Shown here one piece after another: positions 10,734 through 22,440 of a DNA stretch of 64,000 nucleotides (the first letter of the stretch is position 1; every line of letters starts with the position of its first letter). Made by a program: the position numbers and the translations under genes. Where the stretch lies: positions 16,400,742 through 16,464,741 of the forward strand of contig JAMKCF010000003.1 in NCBI GenBank assembly GCA_023634235.1, given 5' to 3'. The DNA comes from Pisaster brevispinus (Eukaryota; Echinodermata; Asteroidea; Forcipulatida; Asteriidae). The notes beneath the pieces were generated by a model, which worked only from the letters and a program-made list of their open reading frames with translations, was not told the origin of the DNA and did not search any database.

Positions 10734-11135
10734 GTAAGTTTTTTCTTCAGATAAATTGTTAAATTTGAAGTTTCAAAAAATGTCAAGGCTGTAATGATGC
10801 CAGGCTCATGTCATCTTTGGCCCATTTGAAACCATGGCTTGGGCTCTGGCTCAGGCCCCGTCAGTTATTTTTTTACATGGGCACTTTCAGTACGGGGCTT
10901 CAAACAGGCTGATTAAGCCGAAAGCCCAAATCATGTTCGACAAAAAGGGAGTTTATAAATACCGGTAGTGATGTAGAGATCACTTCAAATACTGAGTCAT
11001 CAACAACATCGCTGAATCAGTTTGCAAAGTAAAGGTATTATACAGGATTGGTTTTAACTTAAGTCAGAAAGCTTACTGGTTATGAAGTTTATACTAGAAC
11101 CTTTTAAAGTAATATTCGAATTTTTTTATTTGGAA

Positions 11136-11192
11136 CCCCCCAAACCCCCCCAAACCCCCCCCAACCCCCCCCCCCAAAAAAACCCCCCCCCC
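11136..11192 (-). repeat. C-rich tract with G-quadruplex potential on the - strand
   Basis: Five runs of 6-11 C separated by AAA, AA or A-runs. Read on the - strand these are GGGGGG(TTT)GGGGGGG-type runs with loops of 2-7 bases, satisfying the classical four-tract G-quadruplex pattern. Confidence 0.85.
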
Positions 11193-11199
11193 AAAACAC

Positions 11200-13980
11200 C
11201 AACAACAAACAAAACAGATAAATAGGTTAACAAATATAAATAAAACATTTTGGTAAATGCAACAGCTGATTTCAGTTGTTCAACCAAAATTAAGGAATTG
11301 GTTTGACATGCTGAAAATTGTGCATAGTTTTTCACTATTTTGTCCTGACTCACACAACGGATTAAGCCCAAATTTTCACAGGTTTGTTATGTTAATGTTT
11401 GTATATGGTTGTATAAGGTTGATCACACCAAACATGAACACACTACGACTATTTTGACAGCTCTACCAATCTTGTTTAATACATTTAACGAAAGCAGTCT
11501 ACAGCTCTGAACTGAGTAAACATTTGACGGATAGATCTGGATGTTTATGACATGCACTGAGATGAGACTACTCCCCCTCTTGATCTCTATTCTTTTTATT
11601 CCATTGCCTCACAGTATGTATGAATCAAGTCTTGAGTCCACCAACTAACCGTTGGTGGCGGGCTTTCCCGGAGTCATTCATATTCTGGACGAAGAGGGAG
11701 AAACACCATATTATATTTTTGCCCATCTTGTTGTATTTTCAGGTAACCAATTTCTCATTTAATAATTCATAATTTTACCTCATTTATTCAAAGATGCAAA
11801 CCCTTTTCTATTACTTAAACTATTTTATTTACTTTTAAAAAATAGTTAGTGATCTGACGTCCATCTAAAATTATAAGAGATAAAAACAAAAAAAAGACTC
11901 TGCAGGTCACACAAGACCACTTTTGTGAATCATGCACCAGGCATACAATTGGCTAGCGTCTTACCAGCAGATTTTCATTGCTAATGAAATTAGCCTTTCC
12001 TCTGAAATTATGCTAGTAACATTCACACATGCCTAGATACACTATTGGTTGGCAAACGCTGTGCACTATATGTGTCACGCCACATCCCCATAAAAAAAGA
12101 CGTGATGTTCCTTCATTATTTTTGCCAACCAGTAGTGTGTTAGTGCGTAAGTACATAATTCATGGGACTAAGGTCTATTCTAAAACTAATCTTACAGGCA
12201 TAAATAAAAAGGTTGATTGTAAAGTATGTGTATCGTAGCTTTGATCTACCACCATCAAATCCAAAAGATATTAAAATACTTTTTTTGGCGAAAACCTCTC
12301 CTGGTAAGCTGTTGTAAGTAGGGTGCCCTTGGTTAGAGGTCAACAGAAGGTAGCTCATTGGCTGATCCTGTGTGCCGTGCAGACAAAGCTGCGCATTTTC
12401 ACTTGTTTCCTCATAGTTTTACCTTTAAGATGGTGTCTTGATGACGTCAATGCATAAGGTCTTATTTATTGTGAAGACTAATCTTATAAAACTGCTTTTA
12501 ACTAATGACATTATACCTCTTTTGTTATTTTGTAAATGTATTATCTATATAGACCTTTACATGTAATTGTTACGGGCTTTTGTTTACTATAACATCTAGC
12601 ATTTTAATTGTTAATAGCTGTATTATTTTAAGATTTTTTTTTTTATGTGTGGGAAAATGACAAACTTTACTTGGAAACTGATGAACAGTAACAAAACAAC
12701 TAAAAGTATAAATCATCAGAAGTATTTATCTACCTTTTCCTGGTTTCCATGGTACAGGTTGCTCATAAATGAGTTGAAATTAACATCGAGGCGGTTTTTT
12801 ACTCAATATGGCAACAATTTGTAACAATTTCTATTTTCTTCACCCTCCTACCTACTCTTGTTTCTGGGTGCCAGTCAGTAACTGCCGTATAACCAAGAAT
12901 CACAAACAAATTTAGGATTATCGTAAACAGTGGTTATTTTCATTTAACCTTCACATGTGACATCTTGCTAATGTTCCATCGCTCCATTATTTCGCACAAA
13001 TGGCGCTTTCCCAAAAAGGAGAACAATTTTCAGGGGAAAAAAGGGCAAAATTTGACAAACTTGCTTGAATTGGACCTTCATTTTCAAAAATTATTCAACT
13101 CCCCCTGCCTTTTCTGTCATTTTGGCCCCCCATTCATATTTGCCGCCGCCCCCCCCCCCATGGGTAATGCTTATTTATAGGTAAAATTATATAGAAATAA
13201 TATATTGTATTAACAGTCACAGGTAAAAGTTTTTGCTAAATCCGGTGTCTACTTGCTGAGAAAAAAAAAATATCTGTATTTTCACACAAATTCATCCACT
13301 TTTAGCGAGGCAGCATTCGTGAATAGACGTCAACCTTCAGAAATCTGAGAAGTGATTCAAGCATGAACCGCTTCTCAGATTAAAATGTTTGTTACTGATT
13401 TCTAATCAATGGGGCATTTCAGATGATATTATGCACAGGATGATTATTACCATTTCCATTTTTATAACAAGTAGGTTTTTGGATAGAAATTTAAAATTTT
13501 TCTTTTGGGATGATTACCAAACGATGACCCTACCTTTAAATCGAAGGAAATGGTTTGCAATAATTATATGTTTATGCTGGAAATTATTTTATCAAACTAG
13601 TGGTAGATAACTGAATGTACATATTAATGAGAGTACTTTCAATTAATAAAATTAAATGGAAAATAATTGTTAAAATGTTGTTGAGAGCGTTTTTGTATTT
13701 GCTATTATTTTATGTTTGTAAAAAAAGGTATAATCAAGTTCTGACAAGTAAGTTTTTTTTTAAGGATTTGATTTCAGTTTTGCAGGTTTTCCATAAAAAA
13801 ATACAACACACACAAAAAGCCCCACAAAATATGTGTAACAAGAAATAAATTCCTGTAGTAATTTCAGTGATTTGGTTCTACATGCACTCTGTATTACAAA
13901 AACGATAATTGTCTGTCAAAGAAACGCCATTACTTCAATTCTATACTACATGTATTCATGTAAATTGTAAAAAAGTTAAT
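11200..13980. other. Mostly AT-rich non-coding stretch
   Basis: No confident feature. A frame after the CCTCACAG site near 11619 is open through a TATTTTCAG site near 11743 but lacks coherent exon boundaries. A short C-run occurs near 13148-13160. Confidence 0.45.
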
Positions 13981-14070
13981 CTGGGGTTGACCAAAGAAAG
14001 ATTTACTTTAGCGGGATTTGGTTCCTCCGGATTTACGTGCCGGCGCTCTACCAACTGAGCTATTTAACCC
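13981..14070 (-). repeat. tRNA-derived SINE, 5' part
   Basis: On the - strand the sequence reads TAGCTCAGTTGGTAGAGCGC, an A-box/D-arm, then a GCCGG/CCGG anticodon-like stem around CACGTAAAT, and ends in TCTTTCTTTGGTCAACCCC. The T-arm is degenerate (no intact GGTTCRAATCC) and the anticodon loop is too long, so it is not a functional tRNA. The head plus the TTTGGTCAACCC tail match the build of deuterostome V-type SINEs. Confidence 0.6.
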
Positions 14071-14840
14071 TATGTTGGCAGTTTGCCTATTTTTGTCAAT
14101 ATCTTTGCCCGGGGTGCAAGTCAGAACCCATACAATCTTTAACTGCCACGTAGCCAGGATCTTAACGTAGCCATGTTCTTAACATAATTTTATTCTGTAT
14201 TTTGACAAAACCAACTTGATTGTAAATAATGATTTACAATTTACAAATTTATAATGATTATATAAAATCAAGATAAATTGCTGCAACTCATACAAATTTG
14301 ATTTTTTTTTACAGTAAAAAATTGATAAAAACGCTTGACCAAATATTATTAGACCCTTATGGTTTTGTTTTGTTCTTTAAATTTTTAAATGTTTTCTATC
14401 AATAAGAAAATTAAATTCACATGAGAGATAGACAAATTTTAATTATAAAACAAATCCCAATCTTTTTAAATACCCTTTTTTGGTGCTTTTGAGAAAGATT
14501 CGCGAAAAGCCCTGTTACGTCATCACTTGCATTTTACGTCATGTGGGAGCTTTTGTATAACTGAGTTTTCATGCTCCTTCGCTGCGCTCAAACAGTTTCA
14601 CTTTAGAGACTGACTGGGGAAATGAGGGAGCGAAAAGAAACATAATAATTTTGAATTCATGATTAAAAATTTGTTTAATTTACAGCATGGTATTTTGGTA
14701 AGCACGTAGACGCTGATGGAATTACGCCAAAGTATATTGGGTGCTAGGAAATCAGAGGTATTTGGAGAAAAAAAATAGCTAAGTCAACTTATATAAATAA
14801 TTATGTACATGTACCTCGAAAAAGCAGACGATCAGCGGGA
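14071..14840. other. AT-rich non-coding stretch
   Basis: No gene is seen. A TGCTCCTTCGCTGCGCTCAA segment near 14572 is CpG-bearing but unassigned. Confidence 0.4.
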
Positions 14841-15216
14841 CTAGCTGGTGATTTGAACATGCCATCTTGGAGACCGAACGTCTGCGACGTCTTTCGATGT
14901 TTCTATTTCTTTGGGAGCGTCTTCTTCTGAAGATTTAACCTTCTTCTGCTGCTTGGAAGACTAGATGCTCAGAAGAACCGTCAGCCTCTTGAACTCCTTC
15001 TATTGCTATAACAGTGCTGTTCTTTTTCAGTAATGCGACCTTGATTTTGTCCAACTTTTCCCAATTTGTTGAACTCTTCCGACTCGAGTTTGTTTATAAG
15101 TTCCTTCAACTTCCATCCTTCGTTGGATATTGGAGGAAAAACATTTTCGTCGAAATAATCCTTGAATTACTGAAAATGTCAGTCGGATCGAGATTGTGTT
15201 CTTCTTGTTGCGACAT
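14841..15216 (-). pseudogene. Broken coding remnant with several frameshifts, unknown family
   Basis: Starting at an ATG (15216-15214) the frame reads MSQQEEHNLDPTDIFSN. It continues in another frame with DYFDENVFPPISNEGWKLKE and LINKLESEEFNKLG, then in a third with LDKIKVALLKKNSTVIAIEG and VQEADGSSEHL, then SSKQQKKVKSSEEDAPKEIE up to a TAG at 14843-14841. The frames change three times, but each segment is charged, helix-forming and protein-like, and together they span about 125 codons with no gaps. That pattern indicates a single former ORF with small indels, such as an old retroelement ORF1 or gag-like gene or a processed pseudogene. I do not recognise the family. Confidence 0.6.
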
Positions 15217-16395
15217 AGCAAGATTTAAACAAATATTTGTGTGTGTGTGCAATTAGCAGGCAGTTGGGAAATGCGTTCACTAAGCGTATGCCGAGACCTG
15301 AAGTGACATACTTAGATGCACCCTTAAGTACTAGCTAATAAAACAATGGACCGAGAATGTCATGTGACATTAAGGGGCAGGAATGCATTGAAAAGTGATT
15401 GGAATGTGGATGGAATGCAAGAACACCGCCCCCCCCCCCAGTCAACCAAGCAAACCTAAATGGTGTAACATGGACGTATAACAAAGGAATATCCCACAAA
15501 TGAAGTCATACTATTGTCATTTTGACAAACGCCGTCAACGGCAGAAGTGCATACGTAGCTTGTTTTTCACAACACTTGGGCCCTATTTTTTTCTTCAATA
15601 TTTACGAACAATTCAGAAGTGTAAAAATATAGCAATTATACAGTAAAATGATAAAGAAACACATTATAAACAAATAGCATTCCCGTCAACAAGTTTTCGT
15701 TCAAGTAGGCCTATCTGTTTAACATGAAGCAGGCATCACTGATGTTATTTCGTTTGGTTTGACCATGCAGAAAGGGTTGATCCTAGTCAAAATTGCAATA
15801 CATTTACCCTGATCCGCATCGTTTACCTTAGATGGCGCCTCCGGATAATAACTAAAAATGTGTATGTTTGACCCTACTTACATGTACACGAAGCCTCAGG
15901 TAAGATAGTAGATTCACATGGATGGGCTCTACGAAAATGAATCGCTTGTTGCACAGTCCGCTTTCAAATACAGGACTATTGAGTGTTGCCGGAGGGTGAA
16001 CAAAATTGTTGTATTTTCATATTTCTCGAATAGAAACTTCTTCTATTTATCGATAAAGATGAACAAATTCTTGGACCCTTTTGTTTTATTTGTGTACTTT
16101 GTTTCCTTTACAACAGTTGATGTCTTTTATTAAACTGGCTGTTTCTCCATTACAGGTCGTCTTCAGATTATGACATAATTTAACTTTCAAAAGGTCATAA
16201 CTTTAGAACCAAACATGACACAAGTGTGTGAGATATGACAAAATGAAGCTTGTTTTATGTTCTTTTTAGCCATTTATAAAACTCAAAAAGTTAATTTTTC
16301 CCCATGTGACTCCTTCTTACAGAGCCCGTCATTTGTGTGTACTTGGCGTTTCAGTTTACTGAGCTAGCCTCATGTATTAGAAGATGGGGGACTAT
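15217..16395. other. Non-coding stretch
   Basis: No exon is supported. It contains a C-run near 15428-15438. Confidence 0.4.
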
Positions 16396-16399
16396 AGAA

Positions 16400-16600
16400 C
16401 ATTTGAAGCCTCATATACTTGTAGATTCATCGTGACTTGGAATGTGTACTTGTGACCGTACATACATTTGAAGCCTCTTGACTGTATACTTATAGATTCA
16501 CGGTCCTCATGATCATCTTGTAGATTCACAGTGACATAAAATGTCTTTGCTTCACAAATTGATATGAAGCTCCATGCTTGTATATTCAGAGTGATTATGG
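16400..16600. repeat. Degenerate short tandem repeat
   Basis: Variants of TTGAAGCCTC...TATACTTGTAGATTCACRGTGAC recur at about 16403, 16468, 16508 and 16562 with irregular spacing of 40-65 bases. Confidence 0.5.
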
Positions 16601-16876
16601 AAGCAGCAAATGTTTTTAAAAACATTTTAATGAAACTAAAGCCTACAAGGCTTTAAGTGATTCCACCTCTGGTACACGCGATTTTCGTGAATCAGCCCCT
16701 CCTGAACTAGATGGTGCTGTCAGAGCGTTTACCAATACAACCAATTATAACATTTTTGGCTATCCCCCGGCATTCACTTGTTTGACTCCGGCCAGGCAGT
16801 GGAATTCCAATTCCATAGGAAACAATGCCAGACGCGCGAAGCGTGAGGTGTGCCCAACAGTAAAGGACAGCCACGG

Positions 16877-16889
16877 CCAGCAGGGGGAG
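16877..16889 (+). promoter_or_regulatory. CTCF-like site
   Basis: CCAGCAGGGGGAG matches the CCASYAGRKGGC core of the vertebrate CTCF motif with one mismatch. Binding is not shown by sequence alone. Confidence 0.3.
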
Positions 16890-17379
16890 ACGTCGATTTT
16901 GATATAATTATAACCCTTAACGTTGTGTGACAACCTTTAACTGCGTATTGGCACAAACTTGTTTCAGATCCAAACATATTGTCGGTTACGAAAACTCGAA
17001 AACCCTGTGGGGAAAACGCGTTCGAGAACGTAGTTTGGCCCCAATGCCCCCAACCTGATGTTTGGATCTTCTCATAATTGTATGTAGGGCAAATATTCAT
17101 GTTGAGGCAAGATTCCACATACAACCAGAATGGGCTTCATATGTATGTCGGGTCAAGCTTGTTAAGCCATATAGTGCAATTTCGTAACCTTAACATCGAG
17201 GCCAATTTAGTCTTCATATTTTCTTCTCATAGTTTGATTTACGACATCATGAATATATTTGAAAATCAAATCGGTTGTTGTTTCTAGTGTAAATAATTAT
17301 TATTTCTTGCTATAATTATTTTCTCTTCCAAAAAGTAACACGCATAGCCCCTTTAATGATTTTGGATTGTTTATGAAGT

Positions 17380-17393
17380 GCGCCCTCTCTAGG
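17380..17393 (-). promoter_or_regulatory. CTCF-like site upstream of the start exon at 17483
   Basis: On the - strand this reads CCTAGAGAGGGCGC, matching the AGAGGGCGC half of the CTCF core. It lies about 90 bases before the ATG at 17483. Confidence 0.3.
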
Positions 17394-17482
17394 TCATATT
17401 AATACAGTTTACATGGAGGGAGTTTCGATTTCAATTTCGTTTCCCTAATTTCTACCTAGAAATATCTCTTTTGACACAAACT

Positions 17483-17545
17483 ATGACGCTGTATGGATTA
17501 TCTGGCTGTTCATCAAAGGCAGGAGACTCACTGGATATTATAAAG
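17483..17545 (+). CDS. Probable first coding exon, unknown protein
   Basis: ATG at 17483 opens MTLYGLSGCSSKAGDSLDII, ending AAG|GTACGT, a near-consensus donor in phase 0. No in-frame acceptor is needed because it begins with its own ATG. The family is not recognised. The last 15 or so codons are repeated, with small changes, 256 bases downstream (17756-17801), also ending at AAG|GTACGT. Conservation of both reading frame and donor in the duplicate argues that the exon is real or was so recently. The downstream exons are unknown: the exon at 25244 has an incompatible phase at its best acceptor. Confidence 0.4.
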
Positions 17546-17692
17546 GTACGTTTTAGATTGACATATAGGCAGATGTGTCGGGTTTCTATTTGTGTACCAT
17601 GCCAGTAGAGGTTAACGTTAGATTATCAATCGTGTCATGTATGTCAATGTAAACATACCGTTGATCCGCGGCCGTAGGCCGTGTTTGGTCTT

Positions 17693-17716
17693 ACCATGGA
17701 GGTCTACCTCCATGGT
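17693..17716. other. Near-perfect 24-bp palindrome
   Basis: ACCATGGAGGT and ACCTCCATGGT are exact reverse complements separated by CT. It sits between the two copies of the 256-bp duplication. Confidence 0.85.
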
Positions 17717-17755
17717 CTTACTAACAAATACTAGTAGTGTTTGGTCTTACTACTG

Positions 17756-17801
17756 ACAGTACTGTTTATCAAAAGCAGGAGACTCACTGGATATAATAAA
17801 G
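17756..17801 (+). CDS. Duplicated copy of the start exon's 3' part
   Basis: After a CTACTGACAG acceptor-like site the frame reads YCLSKAGDSLDIIK and ends at AAG|GTACGT in phase 0, the same end as the exon at 17483-17545. It could serve as a mutually exclusive or cassette exon, or be a dead duplicate. Confidence 0.3.
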
Positions 17802-18046
17802 GTACGTTTCAAATTGATAGGCAGATTTGTCGGGTTTTCGTTAGGTTCAGAGGTCAACGTTAGTTCAGCAGACATGGAGGCAGGTTCAGATTAACTCGAC
17901 TCAATCATGTCATGATAAGTCAATGGATGTAAACATACCGCTGACTTGATCCATAGGCCCTATATCTGGTTTGTATGACGTGTTTGGTCTACCATTTCTT
18001 CCTCCATGGTCTTACTAGCCACCGGTGAGAAGTTGGTTTCTCGTTT

Positions 18047-18078
18047 GACGTTCGATATTCGACATTCGAATGTCAAAC
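18047..18078. other. Nested palindromes
   Basis: GACATTCGAATGTC (18061-18074) is a perfect 14-bp palindrome, enclosed by GTTTGAC and GTCAAAC. Confidence 0.7.
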
Positions 18079-18197
18079 AAGCACCAGTTACTGTTTTGAT
18101 ACTTAACGTTTATTTGTGCATAAACCATAGAACTATATTGAAGCATTTTTCACATGCCAAGACCCTAGAGTTATATCCCAGACCCTTTGTAAAAGAT

Positions 18198-18263
18198 GTT
18201 GTTGTTGTTGTCGTTGTTGTTGTTGTTGTCGTTGTCGTTGTTGTTGTTGTTGTTGTTGTTGTT
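18198..18263. repeat. (GTT)n microsatellite with GTC interruptions
   Basis: About 22 triplets of GTT/GTC, then TTTTG repeats. It produces apparent poly-Val, poly-Thr and poly-Gln frames that are not genes. Confidence 0.95.
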
Positions 18264-18342
18264 TTGTTTTGTTTTGGGTTTTTGTTACGTACGAACATTC
18301 TACTGTACATTGTATGCACTTTAAAATCAATGCGTTATACCC

Positions 18343-18442
18343 AAATTTTGAACGGTCAGTCTGACCCATGGGTGGGGCACCGCTACATACAGAAATACAG
18401 TGAAGGGTCGAAGGAACACACCCGTGGTCATCTTGACCCAAC
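18343..18442 (-). repeat. Inverted single copy of the 24-kb dispersed repeat
   Basis: On the - strand it reads GGTCAAGATGACCACGGGTG, then TTCTGTATGTAGCGGTGCC, CCCATGGGTCAGACTGACCG. This is the same order as the four units at 24070-24840. Confidence 0.7.
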
Positions 18443-19469
18443 CTACTCCTAGAAGTAGAACTACAATATGACCCATATTCAGACCCATGCCAAATACCCG
18501 TTAAAGGTGTGACTAATCTATCCATATAAGGTCACACATATGCACCCAGTTTATAATCAAATGTAATATAAAAGCAATCGGACATTTCACTTAGGCACTA
18601 AGGGGTCTCAAAAATGACGAAAAGTCATTGAGCATGCTAAAATTTAAAGACCTATACCTTGATAGACAAAAAAAGGCCTGTGCTACTTTTGACAGTAGAT
18701 TCTAGTTGATGGGATACCAGACACCCTGTATCTTAATTTGTAGCTATACATCTTATATCCATTTGTAGATACAGACCCCTAAAAATGTCCAAAACAGAAA
18801 AAGGTCAATTTGAAGGGGCGGGGCTTAATTTTTTAGGGGGTCATATCTCAGAAATGTTAAAGAGTAGGATTCTAAAATTGTTTTTTTCATGGCACCCATA
18901 GGGTATTGTTAAAACAAAAAAACTAGCACAATCTGAGACTGTGCCTGCCGAAATTTTTAGAATTGTGGGTGATTTGGCACGGAATGCATGACTCATTTAC
19001 AACTAGAGAGGAGTCATTAAATAAGTGTATTAATAGTACAAAAATGACACAGATTGAGCATGAACAATGGGACATTGAAACCAAAACCTTAATTCCAGTT
19101 CATTACCTTATTAATAGAACACAGGGTGTTGTTTCTAGCATAGACCAAAATTTATCACTGCTCATTCTTTCCTTTTCTAAAGTGAGAAAGTGCTGGAGTG
19201 TACGTTTGAACAGCAAATTAATATCGATATCAGAGGGATTTTTGAAGCTTAGAAAAACTGTTTCGCACCTGATGTATGATGTTCCAAATCTGCCGAAGCA
19301 TCTTGACTATTAAAACACAATGCACCGGTTTTAGGTCATATCCAATAATTCTATTTGGGTCACTTCGATGAAAGAATTGTTACCAGAGTGTAATTTCCTA
19401 TAAGGTATTCTACAAAGACCCAGGCATTTATTGTGTAAATATAATTGAACAGGTGTTGGTGGTGAGTTC
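18443..19469. other. Non-coding stretch
   Basis: No confident feature. The + ORF at 18963-19313 (116 codons) has no recognisable domain or splice context. Confidence 0.4.
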
Positions 19470-20019
19470 AACTTTAATGGGCAAAACTGTTTTGTCCGTA
19501 CCTTTGTTGGCGCTAGTATCATTTACTTAGGTAGCGGTTTATAGCCTGTCCTGGGCCCAATTTCCGCACAAAAATTTAGTAAGCACAGAAAAATATTGCT
19601 TAGCAGAAACAGGTTACCAGCCAACATATCATAAAGTTCCAATGTTGCCACTGCTACCCCGCTCATGTCTTGCTAAGTAAAGAAATCTGCTAATCAAATT
19701 TTTAAGCACACAAACTTGCTAAGCACAGAAATAATTGCTTAGCAGAAACTGGTTACCAGCCAAAAATCCAAAAAATGTGTCCCACTCATTTGTTGCTTAG
19801 CATAGAAAATTACCTAGCAGTATTTTCTGCTTAACAGCTTTATGAAAAAGGGCACAGGGCCCAATTTCTTAGCGCTGCTTAACGGTAAGCAAATTGTTGT
19901 GCTCACTGCATGGTCAGTTATGTAAATACCGAGAAAATTTAGCACAATCGAAGAGATAGAAATGTGGATTGCCTAAGTACTTTTTAATAAAATTTTCGAC
20001 AATTAATAACAAAGCATTA

Positions 20020-20295
20020 TAAAATCACACTCTATAAAAAGATGTTCAATCGTTTCATTAGATTAAGGTGGCGTTTGGACCATTTGTCAAGGACACAATG
20101 AATTTTGTTTACTCTCGGCCCCCAAGTTGTCCTCTGGTGTAACACGATTACCAAAGATAATACCCAGCTTTTTCAATTTATCATTGCACCAAATAAAATT
20201 ACAAGGTTTGTCTTGTCTATGTTTCCTTTTCCCTAGCCAGAGGCCTTTGGTTTTATTGACGTTCAGCTTCGACCCATAACCTTGCAGTGTCGGGG
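20020..20295 (-). pseudogene. LINE reverse transcriptase fragment (C-terminal part)
   Basis: On the - strand the frame reads SKLNVNKTKGLWLGKRKHRQ and continues with a FIWCNDKLKKLGIIFGN block. After a frameshift it gives VLDKWSKRHLNLMKRLNIF. These match the LNxxKTK.mWLG block, the KxLGIxFG block and the W..R.L...GR region after the catalytic core in L1-like LINE reverse transcriptases. The catalytic YADD block is not seen, and the frame is broken and ends at stops. This is a short dead piece nested in the composite element. Confidence 0.75.
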
Positions 20296-21229
20296 ATCAG
20301 TGTCATCTGTGATACCAAATTTGTACAATTTTATCTTAAGTAGGGAGAATTCTATGTTTTAATTAATGTGAACCACAAATCTTTTTCATCGGCTTCCATA
20401 AGGGGACACCGACCATTTCCCCAAGTATTAACATCGGATTAAGTAGTAATATGAAAATAATTAGTAATTATTAATTAATAACCCAGTCTTGCAAAACCGC
20501 AGGAGAAATGAATTGATTATTAATAAAACGCCTGTAAACATCTTTAACGTTATTGTAAAAAAGTCTACTATTTTTGCCGGTCTGTTTATCTTCAATGGTA
20601 ACATTATTCAAAAAATGGTTAGGTGGACCCTGCCTGTTTTCAGTGACGTAGCTGAGGGGGAGTTCATGAGTTTCGTCAACACAGGAGAACACTTAAGTTC
20701 AGATTTCTGTTATGAATTAATTCTTTATAATAATCCTGAGTACCACAAACGATGGCTCTAGGGTTATCTAAATGTATCAGCCAAGTTCAATCTTCCCGCT
20801 AGCTTTGCATGAAAGATTTCTCCATTTCCAAGATTTCAGTGTGATACTTTTTAAAAGCATTTGGTTTTAAAGCTTGCAGCTTGAGCCGAAGATCAACTAC
20901 TCTAGTGCCTCCCATAGTAACGGGACCGGTAATAGTCTTTTTTAAAAATTATTATCCAGTTTGCCATTCCAAAAGAAAAATCACTTAATGCGCTCCATTT
21001 GCTTAACACAATCCTCGGACAAAAGATGATTGATCCCTGGTAGGATAGACTGGCACCCATGAAACTAATGACAACAGCCTTCCCTCTCATAGTTAAATTT
21101 ATCATGCTAACCTTCTGGTGCTTACTGTATGAAAATGAATAACGTAACAATGGAAATCCACGGAAATCCACGGTGGACGCGCATGGTGGCTGCCTGTGCT
21201 TGCTTACCTGTGAAATACGCTTACGCTTA

Positions 21230-22440
21230 AGCAATTTTTTTTTGCTAGCTAGCTCGAAAATTTACTTACCGTATAGCACCGCAAGCCGTTAAGCAGGCAA
21301 ATCTGATTAGCAAATTTCTTTACTTTGCAAGAAATTAGCGGGGTACCGGTGGCAACAATTTTTTATGAACTTTATGGAATGCTGGCAGGTAACCTGTTTC
21401 TGCTAAGCAAGATTTCTCTGGGCCCAATTTCATAAAGCAGTTGAGCAGAAAATTCTGCTCAGCAAATTTCTTTACTTAGCAAGAAATGGGCGAGGCACCA
21501 GTCACAACAATGTATTTTTTTGTAGATTTTGGTTGGTAACCATGCGGTTTCTGCTAAGCAATTGTTTTCTGTGATCAGCAAATTTGTGTGCTACAGGTTT
21601 TATGGGCCCTGTAAAGTCTGCTTAGCAAAATTCTTTACTTAGCAAGAAATGAGCGGGTTACCAGTGGCAACAGTGTGCACTTTATCGAATGTTGGCTGGT
21701 AACCTGTTTTTGCTAAGCAAGATTTTTCTGGGCCCAATTTCATAAAGCCGTCAAGCAGAAAATTCTGCTTAGCAAATATCTTTACTTAGCAAGAAATGAG
21801 GGAGGCACCATTCACAACAATGTATTTTTTTAAAAAGATTTTGGCTGGTAACAGGTTTTATGAAATTGGGCCCAATTTCATAAAGCCGTTAAGTAGACAA
21901 TTCTGCTTAGCAAATTTCTTTAATTAGCAAGAAATAAGCGAGGCACCAGTCACAACAATGTAATTTTGGCTGGTAACCAGTTTCTGCGAAGCAATTGTTT
22001 TCTGTGCTTAGCAAGTTTTTGTGCTTACAGGTTTTATGAAATTGGGCCTGTGCCTAATTTCATAAAGCCGTTTAGCGGTAAAGTCTGCTTAGCTAATGTC
22101 TTTACTTAGCAAGAAATGAGCGAGGCACCAGTCACAGCAATGTATTTTTTTGTAGATTTTGGTTGGTAACCAGATTCTACTAAGCAATTGTTTTCTGTGA
22201 TCAGCAAATTTTTGTGCTTACAGGTTTTATAAAATTAGGCCCTGGGCCAAATTTCATACAGCCGTTAAGCAGAAAATTCTGCTTAGCAAATTTCTTTACT
22301 TAAGAAATGAGCGGGGTACAAGTGGAAACAGTGTGAACTTTATTGGATGTTGGCTGTTATACTGTTTCTGCTAAGCAAGATTTGTCTGTGCTTACTACGC
22401 TTTTGTGCTGAAATTGGGCCCAGTACAGGCTAAGGCGCTG
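21230..22440 (+). repeat. Head-to-tail array of a ~185-bp MITE-like unit
   Basis: Units start with GGGCCCAATTTCATAAAGCC and contain AAATTCTGCTTAGCAAAT, TTTACTTAGCAAGAAATGAG, GGTAACCAGTTTCTGC and TTTTATGAAATTGGGCC. Starts are near 21420, 21730, 21869, 22046 and 22240, plus a partial unit at 21250. Each unit has inverted ends, so single units could fold. The array forms the right arm of the composite element. Confidence 0.8.

Larger units (their letters stand above)
17509..18020. repeat. Two-copy tandem duplication, 256-bp offset
   Basis: Copy 1 (from about 17509) and copy 2 (from about 17765) share GCAGGAGACTCACTGGATAT, the GGTACGTTT donor region, GTAAACATACCG, GTGTTTGGTCT and CTCCATGGTCTTACTA, all in the same order. 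They have diverged by substitutions and small indels. Confidence 0.8.

Noticed and set aside
11619..11790. Exon-like frame MNQVLSPPTNRWWRAFPESF...
   Set aside because: Runs through a consensus-like acceptor site and into AT-rich DNA. No matching donor at a sensible end.
14000..14070. Functional tRNA gene on the - strand
   Set aside because: A box only. Degenerate T-arm, oversized anticodon loop and a SINE tail.
16774..17124. 116-residue - strand ORF
   Set aside because: No domain, no splice context. The + strand of the same segment has comparable openness.
18006..18525. ORFs with poly-Val, poly-Thr and poly-Gln
   Set aside because: Translations of the (GTT)n microsatellite at 18198-18263.
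20489..20761. 90-residue + ORF inside the composite element
   Set aside because: Composition and position suggest a chance frame beside the dead LINE fragment. No transposase motif.
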